DNA from: Chaenocephalus aceratus
Taxonomy: Eukaryota; Chordata; Actinopteri; Perciformes; Channichthyidae
Direction of reading: 5' to 3'
DNA: 64,000 nt
NCBI GenBank assembly: GCA_023974075.1
Contig: JAMFTG010000594.1
Span: forward strand, 62,001-126,000
Position numbers and translations under genes: made by a program. The notes under the pieces are model-generated. The model saw only the letters and a list, made by a program, of their open reading frames with translations, was not told the DNA's origin and did not search any database. Below, piece after piece: positions 56,900 to 64,000 of this stretch. Each line of letters opens with the position of its first letter. The first letter of the stretch is position 1.

Positions 56900-57300
56900 T
56901 CAATGAGAACAGACGCTTGAAGATGTCACAATACTGTGAACTATTTGTTTCTGCATCTCTTTTGCTATGTGTTTTACAATTGTTGTGGAACTGTACCTTG
57001 AGTGCAGACTAGTGCCCATGTTGGCACAATTTTTTTCCTGGAGCTCAATGAGACTATCCTGGTCAGTAAAAGGTCGGTTCATCTTCGCAAGATATATGCT
57101 GTTCTGAATACAGAATCTGTCTCTGCAAACACAGTCTCTGACACAGCTCTCACCAAATTTCCAACTAAATCCTGTCCACCCTTCTCCGTGAGCTCCTGGG
57201 CTATTTTGTGTGCTCTGAACGTCTCATGTCGTCTAATCTATTTACCTAACTTTCTGTCCCTCCACTCTAACCAAGGATGCCTGTTCTTAAATTCCATAGC
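56900..57300 (-). pseudogene. hAT transposase N-terminal-region fragment
   Basis: One frame over most of this range encodes EKGGQDLVGNLV, AETDSVFRTAYI and NRPFTDQDSLIELQEKN up to KEMQKQIVHSIV. It matches the region just before the RNase H-like domain in ZMYM/KIAA1586-type hAT proteins. There is no start codon context and the catalytic region is missing. Confidence 0.6.
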
Positions 57301-57385
57301 CTGACTTTCAGTCCACAGGCTGGCCAGGAGCTCTCATCTGTGTCCGAAACAAGGAGATAATATAAACATTGTGTTCTGTTTATGA

Positions 57386-57387
<2 letters not shown>

Positions 57388-57456
<69 letters not shown>
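57388..57456 (+). repeat. (AC)n microsatellite
   Basis: About 34 dinucleotides, inside the hAT element. Confidence 0.97.
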
Positions 57457-57459
<3 letters not shown>

Positions 57460-58019
57460 GCTCCCTCCCTTTCTCTTCCATTGATCCACCACACTAACGT
57501 TGATCAAGTTAGCTAGCAAGTTAGCAAGTTAGCTACAGTTACGTTAATGATAACCATGCTAATTTCACTTACCGGTTACATTTGCGGACCGCCGGGCTCG
57601 TTCTCTGTCACCTTTAGGACAGCCACCTGACATGGCTCTTCTTCTGTAGTGGTAATAGGGGAACACTTCGGAAACATTGAAATATTGTCGTCTGTTTTCG
57701 TTTCATGTTTGCTTCCTGTTTAGCGCTCCACGAACTTGAATGATGGACGGATCAAATTCTGATAACGTTAGAGAAACTTGGGGTTTGTCAGAGCCGTGTG
57801 TTGCTGTTGCATAGCAACAGGCCACAGGCCACAGGCGACGGAAGCTCCAGACGTCCAAAAGTATTAACGAAGAGACGAAAGCGTGAAAGCGCAGTCACAA
57901 ATGATGTTGTTACGTATCATCGCTCATTTTTAAGAGGGTATACGGAAATCACTGGCATTTTCTAGTGGGTATACGGCGTATACCTGCGTATCACGTAGAC
58001 TACACCACTGGTTAGGAAG

Positions 58020-59410
58020 CCCAGTTGGGTTAGCTGATAACCTAATAACAATAACAATAACGTGTTGTGGTGCAGAAGGTAACGCGGTGCGGGACACGAT
58101 GAGGGCCGCGTTGGAATCCTGAGATTAAATTCTGAGTTCTGTGAAAAAAATTGTGAAGTTTTTTTTTTCTGGAAATCTCAGAAATCTCGGTTCTGGTTAG
58201 TTTTTTAAAATGTTGTCACGTTTCCAAATTTGTAAAAAAAAAAATGTTGAGATCGTAGATGAAATCCAGAATCCTGAGAAAACAAATCTGAATTCTGAGT
58301 ATTTTCAGAAAACAAGAGAATCATTTAATTTAGTTTTTTTATTCTGAATGTTTGTTTGTTTTTCAGAAAAAATACGAATAATCTTTTTCTAAAATTTGGA
58401 AATGTGACATTTTGAGATCCGACCAAAAGTATTTATTTTATTAGTTCTGAAAAAAATTCTGAGAAGAAAAATATGGAAGCCTGTTTAGGCCACAGGAAAA
58501 ATAAAAATCCTGTAAGTCAATATATTGACTTAGCTCTCTCAATATATTGACTTAAGACAATACCAGCAAGTCAAAGCCACACTGAGGGTCCGCAGCGAGG
58601 GGACAGAGAAGGACGGAGGTCGTTCTCCCAGGAGCTGGGAAACCAGGGTGTCCTCACAGATTGTGAGAAGAAAGCCCCCCGTGGTGGTGGTGGACGGTGG
58701 GCCGGACCCTCGGTGTCCTCTCCACTTTCAGATCAGAGGAAGCCCAAGGAAGGCTGGACTCCATGAGCATTGAGTGGCGGACCCCCCCTCGAACCTTGAG
58801 TCTCCTTCAGAGGAGTCCTGCAGCTCGCGGGCAGAAGAAGGCTGCAAGGTTACTTCTGAAGTCTCCTCTGCACTGACATAAACTTTAACTGTTCTGTCAG
58901 CCAATAGACAGACAGTGTATCGCTCTTCCTCCTGTGCATCAGCAGATAAAAGGCATCTCATACTTGAATGAATGTTAAATAAAGAATGCTGGAAATAACT
59001 GCATCTCCATTAGCCTCGTGCTCTGCAGAGACTGCCTTCTTCATGTCCTGAGTTGCAGTTGATGTTTTAATATAACAATTTGACTCATACAATAAATCAC
59101 CTTCGAGTGATGCTCTAGTTTCTTCATGTTTTGTTTTTGCGGGACTGAAACTGTCTTTTCACGACATCTCTTCACCTGCACTGGTGGCCGTATCAAAGCC
59201 GTGATTGGTCAGATGTCGATTCATTGCAACGGTGTCGGGTTACAGACGTGCTCCCCTCGTCACCCTCTCGCGTGTCAGCGGGGGGGGGGGGCGGAGAACT
59301 GAGCGCCGAGCGCCGAACTGCGCACAGCAGCTGAGGCCCTCTGGGCGGGCCCCATGCAGCCTGGGATCGGCCTGTAGGGAGGGGCGGGCCCTGACTACTT
59401 CAGTAGATGT
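58020..59410. other. Non-coding stretch, no gene recognised
   Basis: Holds A/T-rich sequence with a short self-complementary cluster (TCAATATATTGA, twice, 58515-58555) and, at 58590-59030, a GC-richer block ending near AATAAAGAATGC that could be the end of a retroelement. A minus frame at 58728-58961 has no recognised domain. Confidence 0.4.
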
Positions 59411-59413
59411 TTC

Positions 59414-59523
59414 TGGTGGTTCAAATGTTCACTTATTACATTGATCAATAAACAAAAGCAAGAAAGAGAGCGGATACAGGTGTTATGCTGCTTCAAAGAG
59501 TCCCAGTATGTTGACCCATGTTT
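59414..59523 (+). repeat. About 110-bp direct duplicate (with 61520-61627)
   Basis: The block with ACATTGATCAATAAACAAAA and TGCTTCAAAGAGTCCCAGTA occurs here and at 61520-61627 with small indels. Confidence 0.9.
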
Positions 59524-59731
59524 TTCTGCACTGACAGGCTTCTTCCTTTGAGTTCCTTCTCTTTGCTCCAGGCCTCTCTCCTTCTCCGCTCACTGAAGAA
59601 GTAGGGCCCGGTCAAACTGCATGCTTCTCTTCGGCAGCAGGGGCACGAACACACGAGCAGTTGATTTAGAGTAATCAAGCAGCTCTTCAGACGCATCAAA
59701 CACAAAAGACCCATGAAATGATCCGTGCATG

Positions 59732-59732
<1 letters not shown>

Positions 59733-59828
<96 letters not shown>
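59733..59828 (+). repeat. (AC)n microsatellite
   Basis: About 48 dinucleotides. Confidence 0.98.
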
Positions 59829-59830
<2 letters not shown>

Positions 59831-59984
59831 CGCAGTGGGAACATGGTGTAATCTGGTGAATAGAGTAGACATATCAAATATCACTTGTCTTCTAAATGAA
59901 ACGCTGACTTTACAAAATGCATGTTTTACTGCAACGGCAGTGAGATCAAAGCGTGTGGTTTGAATGGAAGTCAATGAGGCCTTT

Positions 59985-60090
59985 TGAGAGAAATGAAATA
60001 ATGCAAATAATGAAACAGGCATTTAAAGGGTTAACATCCCGAAGACGATTGGATGTGTGGTAGTTCTGAGCAGTCAGAAGTTGTTCAAGT
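59985..60090 (+). repeat. About 105-bp direct duplicate (with 60739-60842)
   Basis: TTTAAAGGGTTAACATCC and CGATTGGATGTGTGGTAG occur in both places with a few substitutions, 754 bp apart. Confidence 0.9.
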
Positions 60091-60228
60091 GATTCAAGTA
60101 GAGAAAGATGCTGTCTCCACTCTGTGGTTTCACTGCACTGACACCACGTGGCTCTGACCTGAGTCTGACCTCGCAGCTGCTGCCTCTTGTGATAGGAGGA
60201 GGGAGGAGGCAGGGCGTTTCAGGTTGTT

Positions 60229-60265
60229 GATATTTAGGAGACAGACTTGTTGTCTCCTAAATATC
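60229..60265. repeat. 15-bp perfect hairpin
   Basis: Arms GATATTTAGGAGACA (60229-60243) and its reverse complement (60251-60265), loop 7 bases. Confidence 0.85.
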
Positions 60266-61294
60266 TAATTTCTATGAAGCGTGAAGGAAGCACGTGACTC
60301 TTTCAGAAGACGCCGCGGATGACCCGACTTTGCGACACCCGCGGCTGATCAGCGCCACCTCGCTTTACGGCTTTGTTGTTATCTCCGTGTTTCGGACGAT
60401 ATCAGCCTGATGGCTTTGCTGTTCCTTTGAGCAGCATCCCCCATGTGTGCGAGCTAACCCATGTCCTGTGTACGTGATTTAACTGCTCCTTCCTGCAAGA
60501 ATACATGAGTTACCTGATCATTGATTCTCAGCCTGGTGTCGAGTGATATTTGTTGATGATTGAATAGCCGGTATTATGGGCGCGTACATGTTTGCCACGA
60601 GGGGTCCAGAGGTAGCATCTGACACTACGTACACAATAATAATGCAGTCAAATCTATTTTGTTGCTAATCTTTGACACATCCAAGACTCTAATAACCACC
60701 TCCATCCCTCTACTAATTATTATTTTTTATTTTTTTAAGAGAAATGAAATAATTCAAATAATGAAACAGGCGTTTAAAGGGTTAACATCCTGAAGACGAT
60801 TGGATGTGTGGTAGTTCTGAGCAGTTAGAAGTTGTTCAAGAAGTGGTTCATGGAAACACAAGTGTTAAAAGATATTGATGATGATTTAAGAGCAGTTATT
60901 ATGGGGGTCCAGAGGGAGTAAACATGTAAGGGAACGACATTAGATTTCAATTTGGATCATCCTCAAGTCGAGTCAAAAGTTCAGAGAAATTCATATATTT
61001 TCTTCCAAGCTTTTGGTCAGCTCTCAAATGTGTAGCCCGTGAAGAGCTTAATATGTGTGATATGTACAGAATGATTTGGTTCTCCACACACTTTGGGAAA
61101 TGTATAATCTTTTCTTTAAGCTGCCGGTGTGAGTCAGGCTTCAGAATCATGAGCGTGAGAGCGGACACGTGAGAAACAGTTCCAGATCCGGTCCGGTTTG
61201 TTGTGTCGCTCCGCGGTGACGTCCTCCGGGGGAAGCTGAGAGGAAATGGAGATGAAGACACATCATGTCCTCAAACACAGATCGCTGAGATACA

Positions 61295-61494
61295 GAGGTG
61301 GTGTAGAAATACTTCGTCACTGACTTGGCTTGACAACTGGAAGGTCACCAGTTCAAGACCAAGTGCTACCGTGGTGTCCCTGAGCAAGGCACTGCTCCCC
61401 GGGCGCCGTACATAATGGCAGCACACTGCTCCTAACACTAGGATGGGTCAAATGCAGAGAAAGAATTTCCCCACGAGGGATTAATTAAAAAAAG
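61295..61494 (+). mobile_element. tRNA-derived SINE
   Basis: Degenerate B box (CCAGTTCAAGACC) followed by GTCCCTGAGCAAGGCACTGC, CCCCGGGCGCC, CACTGCTCCTAACACTAGG, and ATGGGTCAAATGCAGAGAAA with the AATTTCCCCACGAGGGATTA tail. This body is a common fish SINE. Confidence 0.75.
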
Positions 61495-62049
61495 TCCATT
61501 TTAAGATATTTCTGGTATCAGGGTTCACATGTTCACTTACTACATTGATCAATAAACAAAAGCAAGAAAGAGAGCGGTGTTATGCTGCTTCAAAGAGTCC
61601 CAGTATGTTGACCCATGTTTTCTTTTCTTATTACTTCCTTATTTGTATTCTATATTTTATTCCATTGCAATGTAAATACTGTTATATGTATTAAAGTATT
61701 TTTTCTAGTTCTCTACCTGTGTTGTAATTGTACTTTTGTGTATGCACCACGACACCAAGTCAAAGTGTAAACCCACCTGGTGATAACCCTGATTCTGATT
61801 ACATGCTTCAAAGGAAATATATTTTTAAATCAAACAAAAGACAAATAATCAGACGCGTGCCATGAAATCACACATGATGGAAAGGCTGCGGTGGCGTTCT
61901 GCGCTTTGAGACAACGCTTCTCCAAATCCTCAGAGGTAGAAGATGTACCCTGAGGCACAAAGGTATTTCCCAAGAGCAAGGGAACTTAATATAGTCCACC
62001 AGCCCTGACCTTTAACCTCAGGTTGGTAACCGATCTCCAGGACAACTTT

Positions 62050-62180
62050 TAAGAGTCAAGATTCAAAGGTTTTAATGTCGTATGCACTTTAGCTTAAGTG
62101 TAGAAATGGCCATGAACATCTGAAGTCCAGAGCTCCTCTAACGGCGCATCAAAACAGTAAAACAAATTCAAAAAGAAGAT
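62050..62180 (-). repeat. LINE-like 3' tail (minus)
   Basis: GATTCAAAGGTTTTAATGTCGTATGCAC-type start, the reverse of the tail seen at 43530. Confidence 0.45.
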
Positions 62181-62285
62181 AACAAATAATCCGCGGGGCT
62201 CACGCATTGTCAGCAGGGGGCCTCGCTGCGGGACATTCTGCAAATGGCCTGTCCCTTTGAATCCTCTCGACCCCCTGATCAAGGC

Positions 62286-62470
62286 AGGTTTATTTATAGA
62301 GCACCTTTCAGCACACGGAAATTCAAAGTGATTTACAAATGAAAATAAAAGACCTTTAATAATAAGTACAGCAGAAACACATCATAACCTGGCGTTTAAA
62401 AACAGGCATTAAAAGCAAAGATGATCAAATAAACACAACAGATACAGAATGCATGAATAAAAACCGGACT
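62286..62470 (+). repeat. Teleost interspersed repeat
   Basis: GGTTTATTTATAGAGCACC and AATTCAAAGTGATTTACAA, a start common to many dispersed fish repeats; remainder A-rich. Confidence 0.5.
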
Positions 62471-62889
62471 GCAGTGTGGATATAAACACCTCTCAAATGC
62501 AGCGACAAAAAGACACGTTTTTTAGTCTGGATTTTAAAGTAGGAGTTGCAGCGAAGCATGCTCAATGGGAAGAGACAGGAACTGAGAACAGGAACATTCA
62601 GGTCCTTCCTTCCTGCAGCGGGCAGACTGGAAACACCGCGGGACTCTGGGAAACGGTATTTCCAAAGTCAAATTAATTGTCAATCTCAAAATATGTTTGT
62701 ACACACAGACAGATCGAAATACTGTTTCCCACAGTCCCGAGGTATAAAAAACTCACACATTAAAATGCAAGAACACAAAATAATTTACCACAAGAACACA
62801 AAATAACCGTTTACTTCACATTGCGAACAGAGACAGAATGTACTGCCTACATTACAGATTTGTTGTACAGTGTGGTTTGTCCTGGTTGG

Positions 62890-62995
62890 TCGTGCTTTGC
62901 TTTCTGTTGTTTTGTTCATGTATCTGTAAGAGGTTGCTTTTGTCGGGACCCCCTTGAAAACGAGATGGTGCGCCTCAATAAATAAAGGTCTATAT
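62890..62995 (+). repeat. LINE-like 3' tail
   Basis: CCCCTTGAAAACGAGATGGT then CAATAAATAAAGGT, a tail similar to 22185-22245. Confidence 0.5.
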
Positions 62996-63209
62996 ATTGT
63001 CTAACTGTTGCAGGGTGTGTACTTTGTAATTGATTGATCACCCACGGCCCAATACGAGGGAGAACTTTCTATAAAATAGTTGGTAGTTATGGGCTATACT
63101 TACTCACTTTTATTTGAGTCAAGAAGTTCATACATGTCGTATTTCTAAACACTATCTGTACTTCTACTCAAGTGAAGGATGTGTGTGCTGTTGCCCTCTC
63201 TGCTGAGAT

Positions 63210-63395
63210 ATGGAAGTCCAGCGTCACAGAGCATTACCTGGTGCCAGCGAGAAAAGGATGCAGAGGCCACCTGCCAGAAAAGTGATACCGAAGAACACTC
63301 TGTGGCTCTGGAGTAACTGGTTTCTGAACGACCTCAACTGGAGCCATCAGCTCAACCTCTCTCAAGAGATCGACATGTTCCGGTTAAAAGTTTAA
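63210..63395 (+). other. Open frame of unknown status
   Basis: A 61-codon frame, MEVQRHRALPGASEKRMQRP to SQEIDMFRLKV, with balanced composition unlike the repeat frames around it. No domain recognised, and no convincing splice sites. It may be an exon of a gene continuing outside the window or chance. Confidence 0.2.
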
Positions 63396-63507
63396 ACTCC
63401 TACAGCGTGGTTTCAACGTAAATCCTAAAGACAAAGATTACCTGATAACCCCAACGAGAGCCGTGCTCTTGTTGTTGGGCCTGGTGACAATGGACTGCTG
63501 TGCATTG

Positions 63508-63588
63508 AGCTGTCCTCTCAGGCCCCTCCCCTTTAGCTGTCCTCTCAGGCCCCTCCCCTTTAGCTGTCCTCTCAGGCCCCTCCCCCGT
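63508..63588 (+). repeat. 27-bp tandem repeat, three copies
   Basis: AGCTGTCCTCTCAGGCCCCT plus CCCCTTT, starting at 63508, 63535 and 63562. The rest of 62.5-64.0 kb shows no recognisable gene. Confidence 0.93.
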
Positions 63589-64000
63589 AGCGTTTGTGCA
63601 CTGTTTTGAAATGCCGCTCCTAAATGACCCTTCTTCGATAAAGCCTCGCTCGCATTGCAGACGAGAGACAGATGGACTTTGAATTGGAATAGATACAGAA
63701 ATAATCATCCTCCCACTCGGAGTGAAAATTATATATTTTGGGCTTTTTTGCTTCTGCCATAATTGCGGTCTTGTGTGTGCGGACACTCCTGTTGCCGGAC
63801 TAGCTCAAAGAGCCGGCTCTTTTCAGTGAACGACGGGAGCCGGCTCGCGCCCGCGAACGAGCCGGTTTTGCGGAGGGATCTAGATCGGCATGAAGGCATT
63901 GTGCAATGTGCACATTATCCCGCTTATTACACATGGCTTATTACTCAACAAAGTAACGACACGACTCTCAATATTAATTGAAATGATTTTATTGATTTAA

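Larger units (their letters stand above)
56190..58010 (-). mobile_element. hAT element (1.82 kb) with perfect 8-bp target duplication
   Basis: Ends CAGTGGTGTAGTCTAC and GTAGACTACACCACTG are perfect inverted. Flanks 56182-56189 and 58011-58018 both read GTTAGGAA. Minus-strand remnants of a KIAA1586/ZMYM-like hAT transposase lie at about 57300-56900: TFRAHKIAQEL, AETDSVFRTAYI, NRPFTDQDSLIELQEKN and SRYSSTTIVKHIAKEMQKQI. The core is absent. An AC tract (57388-57456) sits inside. The clean duplication suggests a relatively recent insertion. Confidence 0.88.

Overview
This is a window of vertebrate, almost certainly teleost, genomic DNA. It has split genes with GT-AG introns, a fish-type NLR gene (FISNA plus NACHT), Tc1/mariner, hAT and piggyBac remnants, tRNA-derived SINEs and very abundant minisatellites. 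There are no bacterial or phage features. Most long open frames here are read-through of tandem repeats whose unit length is not a multiple of three.

Layout. 1-1.23 kb: internally deleted hAT element. 1.23-3.24 kb: non-coding, with an LTR-like block and a perfect hairpin. 3.25-4.85 kb: two Tc1 elements head to head, the second cut in two. 4.85-16.05 kb: an 11.2-kb block of tandem arrays that splits the second Tc1. Its two ends are inverted copies of one another and it carries two interstitial telomeric tracts. 16.05-16.57 kb: rest of the interrupted Tc1. 17.47-28.93 kb (+): an NLRC3-like NLR gene (FISNA-NACHT exon, one LRR exon, a 6.3-kb repeat-filled intron, three further LRR exons, a short last exon). 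28.98-29.95 kb: MITE. 32.0-43.95 kb (-): WBP11, a proline-rich splicing-associated protein, 11 coding exons recognised. 45.1-56.2 kb (+): a THAP-domain gene in three exons, whose second intron is filled by two 37-bp minisatellites (about 1.9 and 5.2 kb). 56.19-58.01 kb: a hAT element 20 bp past the THAP stop codon, with a perfect 8-bp target duplication. 58-64 kb: no gene recognised, only microsatellites, SINE/LINE tails and short duplications.

The WBP11 and THAP promoters face away from each other about 1.2 kb apart. All three host genes show one- or two-base frame breaks, many in homopolymers although intron phases and splice sites agree. I think base-level assembly error explains many of them better than gene death, but the sequence alone cannot decide. 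The most unusual structure is the nested 11.2-kb block: G-run-rich subterminal arrays in inverted orientation, (CCCTAA)n tracts, and satellites carrying repeated tRNA-like A/B-box units.
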